A DNA stretch of 64,000 nucleotides. It comes from Pseudoruegeria sp. HB172150. GTDB lineage: Bacteria > Pseudomonadota > Alphaproteobacteria > Rhodobacterales > Rhodobacteraceae. A program made the position numbers and the translations under genes. Under the pieces are notes generated by a model. That model searched no databases and was not told the DNA's origin. It saw only the letters and a program-made list of their open reading frames with translations. Below are positions 26,628 to 35,390 of this stretch, one piece after another. Location of the stretch: contig NZ_JAATNG010000005.1 of NCBI RefSeq assembly GCF_013184805.1, positions 295,906-359,905 of the forward strand, written 5' to 3'. Numbering within the stretch: the first letter of the stretch is position 1; each line of letters begins with the position of its first letter.

Positions 26628-29000
26628 ATGCCTATCTGCAAATCCCCTATATTTCTGACCATTCTGCCCTTGCTGACGACGGGACTCAGCGCCCTTGCCC
26701 AGACATCGGACTCCCCGCTCGCCGCCAGCGACGGACAGACCGTGCTGCCCTATGCCGAACAGAAATACCGCGGAAATGTCGGCACGACCTATCTCAACTC
26801 TGACCCGCCGGAATTCCCCGCCCCGGTGACTGCGCCCGAAGGAGCGCCGAACGTCCTGCTGATCCTGCTGGACGATGTCGGCTTCGGGCAATTTTCCGTT
26901 TCCGGAGGCGGCGTTCCGTCGCCGGCCATGGATGCGCTTGCCGAGGAAGGGTTGCTTTACACCCGCTTCCACACCACGGCGCTGTGTTCGCCCACGCGGG
27001 CGGCGCTATTGACCGGGCGCAATCACAATGTTTCGGGCACCGGCGTCATCACCGAACTGGCCACGGGCTATGACGGCTATACCGGAATCATTCCGAAGGA
27101 CACCGCGACCGTTGCGGAGATCCTGCGCCAGAACGGGTACATCACCGCGTGGTTTGGCAAGAACCACAATACCCCGGTCTATGAGACCAGCGCGATGGGT
27201 CCTTACGATCACTGGCCTAACGGCCTGGGGTTCGACCATTTTTATGGGTTTATGGCGGGTGACACCAACCAGTTGCGGCCCTACCTGTTCGAGAACCAGA
27301 CCGCGCTCGGAACGCCTGAGGAGGACGATTATTACGTCAGTGTCGACCTTGCTGACCGCACCATCGAGTGGTTGAGAAACATCGAGGCGATCCAGCCGGA
27401 GAAACCCTGGCTGGCCTACCTGGCCCCCGCCGCGACCCACGCTCCGCACCAGGCACCGCAGGAACTGATCGACCAGTTCGCGGGACAATTTGACATGGGC
27501 TGGGACGCGTATCGCGAGCAAACCTATGAGCGACAGAAGGAGCTTGGCATCATCCCGGCCGAGTCCGTCCTGACCGGACGGCCCGAGAGCCTGCCGGCCT
27601 GGGACAGTCTGAACGACGACCAGAAACGGCTTTATACCCGGATGATGGAGGTCTTCGCGGCTTACGGTCTGCATGTGGACCAGGAGGTCGGCCGCGTGCT
27701 GGATTACGTGGCCACGCTGCCTGACGCCGACAACACGATGACGATCTACATCATCGGCGACAACGGCGCATCTGCCGAGGGCGGATTCGACGGCACCCTG
27801 AACGAGAACGCCTTTTTCAACGCCTACCTGATGACGACCGAAGACATGCTTGACCGGATCGACGAGATCGGGACCGAGATGCATTTCAACCATTTCCCGG
27901 CCGGATGGGCGTGGGCGATGGACAGCCCGTTCCAGTGGACCAAGCAGGTGGCGAGCCACCTTGGCGGCACCCGCAACGCGATGCTGGTGAAATGGCCCGC
28001 CCGCTATGCGTCCGACGGCGAGACGCGGACGCAGTTCCTGCATGTCATCGACATTGCTCCCACGATCCTCGAAGCCGCCGGAATTGCCGAGCCGCGCAGC
28101 GTCAACGGCACAACCCAGACGCCTATCCAGGGAAAAAGTTTTCTGGATACGCTGGCCGATCCGGATGCCGAAGAGGTTCGCACCAGTCAGTATTTCGAGA
28201 TGGTCGTGAACCGCGCCATGTACAAGGATGGCTGGTGGGCGGCGTCCCTGGCGTTCGAGCCGTGGGATCCGGTTCGGGGCGAGTTCGACCCGCTAACTGC
28301 GGAGTGGGAACTGTACAATCTGGATGAGGACTTTACCCAGGCCAGCAACCTCGCGGATGAAAACCCCGAGATACTGGCCGAGATGGAAGCGCTCTGGTGG
28401 GCGGAAGCGTCAAAGAACAAGGCGTTGCCGCTCGACTGGCGCGGCGCCGAGCGGTTCAGCGCGGAACTGACTGGCAAGCCCAATCTCGCGGGCGACCGGA
28501 CGAGCTTTACCTATTTCGGTCCGCTGGCGGGGCTGCCGGAATCGTCTGCGCCCGATCTGAAGAACAAGTCCTTCAGCGTCACCGCGAATGTCGAGATCGG
28601 GGACGGCGCCAACGGCATGATCTTCACGCAGGGCGGCAATACAGGGGGATGGGCGTTCTACCTGCAGGACGGCACGCTGAAGACGGCGCATAACTACATC
28701 GACGTGGAGGTTTTCCTGGTCGAGAGCGACAGTTCCGTGGCGGCCGGCGAACATGAGCTTAAGATGGATTTCGCCTATGACGGCGGGGACGAGACCGGTG
28801 GCGGCGGCACCGTGACCCTGTCGGTCAACGGCGAGACGGTGGGCACCGGGACGGTCGAGCGCACCACACCGTTCAAGTATTCGCTGTCCGAGAACCAGGA
28901 TATCGGATCGGACACGGGAACGCCGGTGACATACGACTACACGGCGCCGTTCGTGTTCGAAGGCACGCTGGAAACGGTGGTGGTCGATCTGCAGGGATAG
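26628..29000 (+). CDS. Periplasmic arylsulfatase
   Basis: Type I sulfatase of 790 residues that releases sulfate from organic sulfate esters. A signal peptide (SPIFLTILPLLTTGLSALA) is followed by the alkaline-phosphatase-like fold beginning NVLLILLDDVGFG (metal-binding Asp pair). The CSPTRAALLTGR motif (near residue 123) contains the Cys that must be converted to formylglycine. IGDNGASAEGG supplies later metal ligands. A C-terminal beta-rich domain (about 650-790) completes the long AslA-like form. The maturation enzyme is not in this window. The gene is monocistronic, with an extended upstream region carrying several dyads. Confidence 0.92.
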   Translation: MPICKSPIFLTILPLLTTGLSALAQTSDSPLAASDGQTVLPYAEQKYRGNVGTTYLNSDPPEFPAPVTAPEGAPNVLLILLDDVGFGQFSVSGGGVPSPAMDALAEEGLLYTRFHTTALCSPTRAALLTGRNHNVSGTGVITELATGYDGYTGIIPKDTATVAEILRQNGYITAWFGKNHNTPVYETSAMGPYDHWPNGLGFDHFYGFMAGDTNQLRPYLFENQTALGTPEEDDYYVSVDLADRTIEWLRNIEAIQPEKPWLAYLAPAATHAPHQAPQELIDQFAGQFDMGWDAYREQTYERQKELGIIPAESVLTGRPESLPAWDSLNDDQKRLYTRMMEVFAAYGLHVDQEVGRVLDYVATLPDADNTMTIYIIGDNGASAEGGFDGTLNENAFFNAYLMTTEDMLDRIDEIGTEMHFNHFPAGWAWAMDSPFQWTKQVASHLGGTRNAMLVKWPARYASDGETRTQFLHVIDIAPTILEAAGIAEPRSVNGTTQTPIQGKSFLDTLADPDAEEVRTSQYFEMVVNRAMYKDGWWAASLAFEPWDPVRGEFDPLTAEWELYNLDEDFTQASNLADENPEILAEMEALWWAEASKNKALPLDWRGAERFSAELTGKPNLAGDRTSFTYFGPLAGLPESSAPDLKNKSFSVTANVEIGDGANGMIFTQGGNTGGWAFYLQDGTLKTAHNYIDVEVFLVESDSSVAAGEHELKMDFAYDGGDETGGGGTVTLSVNGETVGTGTVERTTPFKYSLSENQDIGSDTGTPVTYDYTAPFVFEGTLETVVVDLQG

Positions 29001-29033
29001 GCCCGTGCGGGTTTCCGGCGGCGCCGTAAGAAC

Positions 29034-29612
29034 CTAGTTCTTTGGCGCCAGCCCCGCTGCCATGATCCGCCAGGAGCGGCTGACGAAAAGCTCTGCGTCG
29101 GGCGGGTCACCGCGGGCGATCCACCGGTTGCAGGCTTCCCGCAGCCCGCCGGTAAAGATCGCCGCGGTGACGTAGGGATCGAGGGACGGATCGAGTTCGC
29201 CCTTTTCCTGGCCGCGCTCGATCACCCAGGCGGCGGATTCTATGATCTTGCCGCGGCGGCCGAACTCGATCTGTGCGACTTCGGGCGAGCCGGAAAGCTG
29301 GCCGAGGATGATCGGTGTCAGCGGGTCGTGGAACAGGAAATCGACGATGCGGACGAGGCGCTCGCGCTCGCGTTCGAGCCAGGGGCGGCCGCGGCCCATG
29401 TCCTGCATGACGATGTCGTCGTAGCGGTCGTAAAACTCGGTGACGACGGCGGCGACCAGGCCGGCCTTGGAGCCGAAATGGTGATAGGCAAGGCCAACGG
29501 ACACACCCGCGCGGCGGGCGACGTCTCCGATTTCGACATTGCCCTTCTGTTCGATCATGGCGGCGCGAGCTGCGGCGATCAGCGCGCTGCGTTTGTCCAT
29601 TGCCCTGTTCAT
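29034..29612 (-). CDS. TetR family transcriptional regulator
   Basis: 192-residue repressor-type regulator. The N-terminal helix-turn-helix reads VEIGDVARRAGVSVGLAYHHF; the C-terminal ligand domain spans about residues 55-190. The ATG at 29612 gives MNRAMDKRSAL; an ATG four codons on is also possible. It is divergent from a cytochrome P450 gene, and the 110-bp gap contains a 19-bp perfect palindrome on the P450 promoter. Repression of the P450, relieved by a small ligand, is the natural model. Confidence 0.9.
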   Translation of the reverse strand: MNRAMDKRSALIAAARAAMIEQKGNVEIGDVARRAGVSVGLAYHHFGSKAGLVAAVVTEFYDRYDDIVMQDMGRGRPWLERERERLVRIVDFLFHDPLTPIILGQLSGSPEVAQIEFGRRGKIIESAAWVIERGQEKGELDPSLDPYVTAAIFTGGLREACNRWIARGDPPDAELFVSRSWRIMAAGLAPKN

Positions 29613-29660
29613 TCCACAATCTTGTGCGATTGCGGGGATTGACTGCAAGCGCAATCAATG

Positions 29661-29689
29661 TTGAACTGAATTCAATTCAGTTTTTAAAC
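29661..29689 (+). promoter_or_regulatory. P450 promoter overlapped by a TetR-type operator
   Basis: TTGAAC (29661-29666), a 17-bp spacer and TTAAAC (29684-29689). The perfect palindrome AACTGAATTCAATTCAGTT (29664-29682; 9-bp arms, 1-nt centre) occupies the end of the -35 and nearly all of the spacer, so a bound repressor would exclude RNA polymerase. Confidence 0.72.
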
Positions 29690-29722
29690 CCTGATTCCCC
29701 CCCTCCGTTCAGGAGTCTGATT

Positions 29723-30943
29723 ATGACATTGCTTGACGTCCCCCCCCGGCCGACCGATTCCACAGGTTTGCCCGTTGTTCTTGATCAAGAATTCGTCCCC
29801 GATACCCACGGAGTTCTGGCCGAATGGCGCGCGAAATCGCCCGCCATCGCGATGCAGGACGGCCGGATCATCGTGCTGCGCGCAGAGGATGTAATCCGGC
29901 TGACCACCGATCCGCGGACAATGCAGATCCCCGGTGTCGCCTATGCCAATCACCATCGGATTCCAGAAGGGCGGGCGCGCAAATTCCTTGAGGATATGCT
30001 GCTTTTCTCCAACGGTGAGGCGCATGTACTGCGCCGCGGTCCGTTCGCGCGGGCCTTTGCCTTTTCCGCTATCAAGGCGCGGCGGCCGGCGATCCGCGCG
30101 GTTGCCCGGCAGGTGATGGCGGAAATGCCGCGCGGCGAGGAGTTCAATTTCGTCGACCGTGTCGCGGCGCGGGTGCCGTCGGAAATGATCGCCGGTTTGC
30201 TGGGGCTGCCGGTGTCGGATGCGCCGTATTTTTCGTCGCTGGTCTACAAGCTGGCGCGGACGCTTTCGACGAACTACCCGATGGAGATGCATGACGAGAT
30301 CGAGACGGCGGCGAACGAACTGTACGCTTATCTCGGTGGGCAGCTCGCCGAACGGCAGACAGCGCCGCGCGATGACATGCTGACCGGCTTGCTGGAGACG
30401 GTGGATGAACTGGGTGAGGAAGACACCCTGACCCAGCTGATGGCGGTGGTGCTGGCCGGGACCGACACAACGCGCGCCGCCTTTGCAATCATGGTGATGC
30501 TGCTATTGCAGGACGGCCAGGCCTGGACGGATGTGCGCGATGACCGCGGGTTGATCCCCGGTGCGCTGTCCGAGGCGCTGCGCTGCGAGCCGTCGGTCGG
30601 CGCGCTTCCCCGTCTGACGGCTGCGGCATTGGAACTGGGAGACTTCACTGTGCCGCCGGGGCGGATACTGGTGCTGTCGTCGGTGTCGGCGATGCGCGAT
30701 CCGGCGCTATATGCCGAGCCCAACCGGTTCGACATCCGCCGCACGGATCATCCGAAGCTGCACCTGGTTTTCGGCGGCGGCGTGCATCGCTGCCTAGGCG
30801 AGATGCTGGCGCGGATCGAGATGGAAGAGGCGCTGGACGCGCTGCTAGACGCAGCGCCGGATCTGCAGCTGGTCGAGGCGCCGCAGATCCTGGGGCTCGG
30901 CGGGATCCGGGGGGTCACGCCGATGACGGTGCTCGCGCCTTAA
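29723..30943 (+). CDS. Cytochrome P450
   Basis: Soluble bacterial P450 of 406 residues; it inserts one oxygen atom from O2 into an organic substrate. I-helix oxygen-binding motif AGTDTTRA, K-helix ExxR in SEALRCEP, and the haem-thiolate loop FGGGVHRCLGEMLAR (Cys ligand near residue 358). The start at 29723 has AGGAG upstream. A run of eight C (29740-29747) lies within the first ten codons. No ferredoxin or reductase gene is adjacent, so redox partners must come from elsewhere. Regulation by the divergent TetR is likely; the substrate and CYP family cannot be assigned by eye. Confidence 0.93.
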   Translation: MTLLDVPPRPTDSTGLPVVLDQEFVPDTHGVLAEWRAKSPAIAMQDGRIIVLRAEDVIRLTTDPRTMQIPGVAYANHHRIPEGRARKFLEDMLLFSNGEAHVLRRGPFARAFAFSAIKARRPAIRAVARQVMAEMPRGEEFNFVDRVAARVPSEMIAGLLGLPVSDAPYFSSLVYKLARTLSTNYPMEMHDEIETAANELYAYLGGQLAERQTAPRDDMLTGLLETVDELGEEDTLTQLMAVVLAGTDTTRAAFAIMVMLLLQDGQAWTDVRDDRGLIPGALSEALRCEPSVGALPRLTAAALELGDFTVPPGRILVLSSVSAMRDPALYAEPNRFDIRRTDHPKLHLVFGGGVHRCLGEMLARIEMEEALDALLDAAPDLQLVEAPQILGLGGIRGVTPMTVLAP

Positions 30944-30964
30944 ACCCCATACGGAAAAGCGAAA

Positions 30965-31007
30965 TCGCCAATGCCCTGCCGCGCTTTCCGCGATCGGGCA
31001 TTGGCGA
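30965..31007. terminator. Hairpin between converging P450 and trcR genes
   Basis: Perfect 12-bp stem TCGCCAATGCCC/GGGCATTGGCGA enclosing a further CGCG/CGCG pair. It lies between the P450 stop (30943) and the trcR stop (31040). No U-run is present on either side; it is probably bidirectional. Confidence 0.6.
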
Positions 31008-31039
31008 CGAGACTTTTGCCAGCGATTTGCGGTACCGCC

Positions 31040-31822
31040 TTAGCTGCGGTCGTCTTCTTCGTCGTCATCCCCGTGATCGACATCCGGCTGATCATCGCCG
31101 GAGGGCAGGTTGAAGAAGCTGTCGGCGTCCGGCAGATCGTCTTCCTGATCATCATCGCCGCGCGGATCGTCAGTAAGCGAGAAGGTTTCCAACCCGGAGA
31201 TCGCGGTCGGGATCTTCGGTTCGGTATCCATTTCCAGGCTCTGCTCGGTCGAGACCAGTTTGCGGCGTTCGTCATCCGACAGGACGCCGCCTTCGGCCTC
31301 TCTCTTTTTCGCAGCCTTTTGCACCGCGGCATCCAGTTCGCTCTGCTTGCAGAGACCGAGCGCCACCGGGTCGATCGGCTGGATGTTGGCGATGTTCCAG
31401 TGGGTACGCTCGCGGATCGACTGGATCGTCGGCTTGGTGGTGCCGACGAGCTTGCCGACCTGGCCGTCGCTGAGTTCCGGGTGGAACTTTACCAGCCACA
31501 GGATCGCGGCCGGGCGGTCCTGACGCTTGGACAGCGGGGTGTAGCGCGGGCCGCGGCGCTTTTCCTCGCCGACGGCGGCGGGGTTGAATTTCAGCTTCAG
31601 CTTGTGGAGCGGGTCGGACTCGCCCCTGTCGATCTCGATCTGGTCGAGCTGGTTGTTGGCGATCGGGTCGAACCCCTTGACCCCGGCGGCGACGTCGCCG
31701 TCGGCGATGCCCTGAACCTCCAGCTCGTGCAGGTCACAGAAATCGGCGATCTGCTTGAAGCTGAGCGTGGTGTTGTCGACCAGCCAGACGGCGGTCGCTT
31801 TCGCCATGATCGGTTTCGCCAT
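31040..31822 (-). CDS. trcR: Cell-cycle transcriptional regulator TrcR (DUF1013)
   Basis: 260-residue cytoplasmic protein of the alphaproteobacterial DUF1013 family, whose Caulobacter member TrcR acts in cell-cycle transcription with RNA polymerase. The conserved N-terminal part starts MAKPIMAKATAVWLVDNTTL and contains KQIADFCDLHELEVQGIADG and a helix-turn-helix-like stretch, ELSDGQVGKLVGTTKPTIQS. The C-terminal 45 or so residues form a strikingly acidic, Asp-rich tail (DDDQEDDLPDAD, HGDDDEEDDRS). The gene stands alone, divergent from RNase T2 and convergent with the P450 gene. Confidence 0.9.
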   Translation of the reverse strand: MAKPIMAKATAVWLVDNTTLSFKQIADFCDLHELEVQGIADGDVAAGVKGFDPIANNQLDQIEIDRGESDPLHKLKLKFNPAAVGEEKRRGPRYTPLSKRQDRPAAILWLVKFHPELSDGQVGKLVGTTKPTIQSIRERTHWNIANIQPIDPVALGLCKQSELDAAVQKAAKKREAEGGVLSDDERRKLVSTEQSLEMDTEPKIPTAISGLETFSLTDDPRGDDDQEDDLPDADSFFNLPSGDDQPDVDHGDDDEEDDRS

Positions 31823-31947
31823 TTTACGTCTCCTTCGACAATATCTCTCTTCGCCGGGGAAAACGGCTGGTCCGGCTGGACCCTGTCCTCGTTTTCAGGG
31901 AAGTTGGCGATCCATATAGCGACTGTGAGCCCCGAGGAAAAGCCCTT

Positions 31948-32577
31948 ATGCGCTGGCTGGCCATCTTGCTGTTGACGGCGACGCTGGCCCGGGCGGAGGG
32001 CGAGCGGGCAGGGGATTTCGACTATTACGTGCTGTCCCTGTCGTGGTCGCCGTCGTGGTGCGCGCTGGAGGGCGATGCCTCTGGCAGCTCGCAATGCGAT
32101 GCAGAGAACGCGTTCGGCTGGGTGCTGCACGGGCTGTGGCCGCAATACGAGGACGGATGGCCGAGCTATTGCCGGACCGGCGCGCGGAACCCATCGCGGG
32201 CGGAGACCGCGGCGATGGCGGATGTCATGGGGACATCGGGTGCGGCGTGGCACCAGTGGCAGAAGCACGGGCGCTGTTCGGGGCTATTTTCGGACGACTA
32301 TTTCGCGCTGGCGCGGGTGGCCTACGGGCGGGTGGCGCGGCCCGAAGTTTTCCGCAAGCTGGCGAAGGCGGTGACGCTGCCCGCGAGCGTGGTCGAGGAC
32401 GCTTTTCTGGAGGCCAATCCGGGGCTTGGGGCGGACATGATCACGATCACCTGTGCGGCGGGACGCATACAGGAGGCGCGGATCTGCCTGACGCGAGATC
32501 TTGAGCCGCGGGACTGCGGGGCGGACGTTGTTCGCGACTGTTCGATGCGGGACGCTTTGCTGGATCCTATCCGCTGA
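31948..32577 (+). CDS. Ribonuclease T2 family protein, secreted
   Basis: 209-residue exported endoribonuclease that cleaves RNA through 2',3'-cyclic intermediates. Signal peptide MRWLAILLLTATLARA. Catalytic segment CAS-1 reads VLHGLWPQ (first His) and CAS-2 reads WHQWQKHGRCSG (second His and Lys). The Glu normally between the CAS-2 His and Trp (HEW) is Gln here. Eight Cys probably form disulfides. Its cyclic products are the substrate type of CpdB, encoded 19 kb away, which fits a shared periplasmic RNA-scavenging role (inference). Confidence 0.88.
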   Translation: MRWLAILLLTATLARAEGERAGDFDYYVLSLSWSPSWCALEGDASGSSQCDAENAFGWVLHGLWPQYEDGWPSYCRTGARNPSRAETAAMADVMGTSGAAWHQWQKHGRCSGLFSDDYFALARVAYGRVARPEVFRKLAKAVTLPASVVEDAFLEANPGLGADMITITCAAGRIQEARICLTRDLEPRDCGADVVRDCSMRDALLDPIR

Positions 32578-32713
32578 GTTTCCTCCGCAGAAAGTGAATG
32601 CCTGTTCAGCTTTAACGTGTTAGGCTTTTTGCATGCGTTGGCCGCCGTTCCGGCCGGCCGCACGACCGGAACCTGTCGGCCCGAGTGACGAGGATCACGT
32701 TGGGAGGAAGGTG

Positions 32714-33568
32714 ATGGTCAAGACAATCGGCAATCCAATGAGCTGGACCGCGCAGGCCATCGGCGGCGCGGCCGAACATGTCACCCATTCGGTCGAGAAG
32801 GTCGGCAGTCACGAGATCAGGGAGATCCGGCTGCGCGACCTGACGGTCGACGATCTGCGGGATTCCCTGCAGAAGGGGGTCGAGGATTTCGCGGCGGCAC
32901 GGGCAGACGTGATGTTCCTGGTGCTGCTCTACCCGGTCATCGGGCTGGTTCTGGCGGGCATCGGGTTTCACGCGGCGCTGCTGCCGCTTCTGTTCCCGCT
33001 GGCATCGGGCTTTGCGATCATCGGGCCGGTTGCGGCAGTGGGGCTTTATGAGATCAGCAAGCGCCGGGAGCAGGGAGAACCCGCCAGCTGGGCGGCGGCG
33101 TTGGGCGTGATCGGCTCGCCGAATTTCGCTTCGGTGCTGGTGCTGGGGGTCTACCTGGTGGCTTTATTCGTGCTGTGGATGGTGGTGGCGAACGGGATCT
33201 ACCAGCTGACACTGGGACCGGGCGCGCCGGTGTCGCTGATGGCATTCCTGACCGACCTGCTTACCACCGCGGCGGGATGGACGATGATCATCGTCGGCTG
33301 CGCCGTGGGTTTCCTGTTCGCGCTGGCGGCGCTGGCGACGAGCGTCGTAAGTTTCCCGCTGTTGCTGGACCGCGAGGTCGGTGTGCCGCAGGCGGTCACG
33401 ACCTCGTGGCGGGTGTTTACCCGGAGTCCTCGGGTGGTGCTGACGTGGGGCGCGATCGTCGCGGCGTCGCTGATCCTGGGGTCGATCCCGGCCTTCATCG
33501 GGCTGATCATCGTGCTGCCGGTGCTGGGCCACGCGACATGGCACCTGTACCGGCACGCGGTGGAGTAG
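32714..33568 (+). CDS. DUF2189 integral membrane protein
   Basis: 284 residues. The start at 32714 is preceded by GGGAGGAAGGTG; an upstream in-frame ATG at 32633 gives an Arg/Pro-rich leader without family character. A conserved soluble N-terminus (EIREIRLRDLTVDDLRDSLQ) leads into about six membrane helices. The last two follow the typical PQAVTTSWRVFTRSPRVVL loop. It matches the uncharacterised DUF2189/COG5473 family as I know it. No function is known, and the neighbours (RNase T2, quinone oxidoreductase) give none. Confidence 0.83.
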   Translation: MVKTIGNPMSWTAQAIGGAAEHVTHSVEKVGSHEIREIRLRDLTVDDLRDSLQKGVEDFAAARADVMFLVLLYPVIGLVLAGIGFHAALLPLLFPLASGFAIIGPVAAVGLYEISKRREQGEPASWAAALGVIGSPNFASVLVLGVYLVALFVLWMVVANGIYQLTLGPGAPVSLMAFLTDLLTTAAGWTMIIVGCAVGFLFALAALATSVVSFPLLLDREVGVPQAVTTSWRVFTRSPRVVLTWGAIVAASLILGSIPAFIGLIIVLPVLGHATWHLYRHAVE

Positions 33569-33578
33569 CTGCGGGCGG

Positions 33579-34565
33579 CTAAGGAGCGACCTCAAGAACG
33601 ATCTTGCCGATGTGCTCGGAGCTTTCCATACGGGCATGGGCCTTTGAGGCGTCGGCGAGGGGAAAGGTCTGGTCCATGACCGGGGCGATGGTGCCGGCGG
33701 CGAGGAGCGGCCAGACGTTTTCGCGCAGGCCCTCGGCAATCCGAGCCTTGGCGAGGTCGCTTTGCGGGCGGAGAGTGGAGCCGGTGATTGTCAGCCGGCG
33801 GGCCATCACCTGAGCGAAGTTCAGTTCCGCCTTGGGGCCGGCAAGGAATGCGATCATCACGAGGCGGCCATCGTCGGCCAGGGCCCTGATGTTGCGCGGG
33901 ATGTAGTCGCCACCGACCATGTCGAGGATCAGGTCGGCGCCGCCTTCGGCCTTGAGAGCCTCTACGAAATCCTCGTCACGGTAGTTGATTGCGCGCTCGG
34001 CGCCGAGATCGGTGCAGGCGGTGCATTTCTCTGCCGAGCCGGCAGTGGTGAAGACGCGGGCGCCGAAATGGCGCGCGAGCTGGATTGCCGTGGTGCCGAT
34101 GCCGGAGGAGCCGCCGTGGACGAGGAAGCGTTCGCCGGCGTTGAGACCGCCGCGCATGAAGACGTTGGTCCAGACGGTGAAATAGGTTTCGGGCAGGCAG
34201 GCTGCCTGTTTCAGGCCGAGCCCGTCGGGCACTGGCAGGGCGTGCGCTGCCGGGGTGGTGACGTATTCGGCGTAGCCGCCGCCGGGCAGCAAAGCGCAGA
34301 CCTTGTCGCCGACCTGCCATCCGGTGACGCCGGGACCCACGGCGGCGACCGTGCCGGAGGCTTCGAGACCGGGGAGATCAGACGCGCCGGGCGGCGGGTT
34401 GTAGTTCCCCGCGCGCTGCAGCGCGTCGGGGCGGTTCACGCCGGCATAAGCGACTTTGATCAGGATCCGGCCGTGCTCTGGCTCGGGGATCGGGCGCTGA
34501 ACGGGGCGCAGAACCTCGGGTCCGCCCGGTTCCGAGATCTCCACGGCGGTCATCATTTCGGTCAT
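33579..34565 (-). CDS. NAD(P)H quinone oxidoreductase, zinc-free medium-chain (PIG3 type)
   Basis: 328-residue member of the zeta-crystallin/PIG3 branch of the MDR superfamily. It carries out NADPH-dependent one-electron quinone reduction. GroES-like fold with KVAYAGVNRPDALQRAGNY; Rossmann motif FLVHGGSSGIGTTAIQLARH. The zinc ligands of alcohol dehydrogenases are absent. It is followed by no gene in the same direction and is preceded, 9 nt away, by coq9, so the two form an operon with a quinone theme. Confidence 0.88.
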   Translation of the reverse strand: MTEMMTAVEISEPGGPEVLRPVQRPIPEPEHGRILIKVAYAGVNRPDALQRAGNYNPPPGASDLPGLEASGTVAAVGPGVTGWQVGDKVCALLPGGGYAEYVTTPAAHALPVPDGLGLKQAACLPETYFTVWTNVFMRGGLNAGERFLVHGGSSGIGTTAIQLARHFGARVFTTAGSAEKCTACTDLGAERAINYRDEDFVEALKAEGGADLILDMVGGDYIPRNIRALADDGRLVMIAFLAGPKAELNFAQVMARRLTITGSTLRPQSDLAKARIAEGLRENVWPLLAAGTIAPVMDQTFPLADASKAHARMESSEHIGKIVLEVAP

Positions 34566-34574
34566 GGCGTTCCT

Positions 34575-35276
34575 CTAGTTCTGCGCGTCCCAGTGGCCGG
34601 GCATGTCGTCCCGCGCCTGCCTGTTGGGTGCCCTGACCTTTGACAGGATCGCGTTGGGGCCGGCCATCAGGCGGCTGAGAACCGGGTTCTCGCGCACCTG
34701 CGCCTTGAATTTCTCGAATTTCATGACGTCCTCGATACGGCGGTCGAGGAAGGCCCAGGTCGCCTCGTACCCCTCGGAAGTGTCGCCGAGCCAGTAGAGC
34801 ACGGTGGCGGAATAGACGCCGGAGAGGGTCGCGCGCTTGGTGTACCAGTTGATGTCCTCGGACGGGTCGCCGAGCGCGGTCCAGATCGCGTCGGACGTGC
34901 CCCAGATGAGCTTCGTGCCCTCGGCGGCGTTCTGTGGCAGGGCGAAGAAGCTGGTGCCGCGGCGCACAGCCTCGCGGTCTGTCGCTGCCTCGATCCGGGC
35001 CCGGACGGCGAAGGCGATGCGGTCGCGGAAACGCATTTCGCCGAGATCGGTTTCTTCTATGCGCCTGATCATGGCGGTGTCGCCGGTACGGTGGAAATCG
35101 GCGGCGAGGTCGAGCGGGCCGCGGGGGCAAATCGCGCGCGCTTCGCGCGGGGTCATGCCGATATCGGCAGCGGCGGCCTTGAAGGTCGTCTCGGACCAGC
35201 CGTCGAAGGCGACGTGGGTCAGCGCCGACTGCAGAAGCCGTTCGCGGGGGCTGGCGGTGTCGGATGAAGCGGTCAT
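34575..35276 (-). CDS. COQ9 family ubiquinone biosynthesis protein
   Basis: 233-residue lipid-binding protein. COQ9 presents polyprenyl intermediates to the hydroxylase COQ7. The TetR-like helical fold starts ERLLQSALTHVAFDGWSETT. The family-typical sequence INWYTKRATLSGVYSATVLY, with LYWLGDTSEGYEATWAFLDR, lies in the C-terminal half. It sits just upstream of a quinone oxidoreductase gene and is divergent from rpsU. Confidence 0.92.
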   Translation of the reverse strand: MTASSDTASPRERLLQSALTHVAFDGWSETTFKAAAADIGMTPREARAICPRGPLDLAADFHRTGDTAMIRRIEETDLGEMRFRDRIAFAVRARIEAATDREAVRRGTSFFALPQNAAEGTKLIWGTSDAIWTALGDPSEDINWYTKRATLSGVYSATVLYWLGDTSEGYEATWAFLDRRIEDVMKFEKFKAQVRENPVLSRLMAGPNAILSKVRAPNRQARDDMPGHWDAQN

Positions 35277-35309
35277 GGTCCGGACCTCCGTGTCATTTCA
35301 TGCGCATGG

Positions 35310-35338
35310 TGGACAAGGTAGCGACGCTTTGCTATACG
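35310..35338 (+). promoter_or_regulatory. Promoter of rpsU
   Basis: TGGACA (35310-35315), a 17-bp spacer and TATACG (35333-35338), about 53 bases upstream of the rpsU start. Confidence 0.65.
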
Positions 35339-35390
35339 GCCACCTCCTGCAATTTCCGCAACCCTAACTTAGAAAGGTGGTGACAACCAC

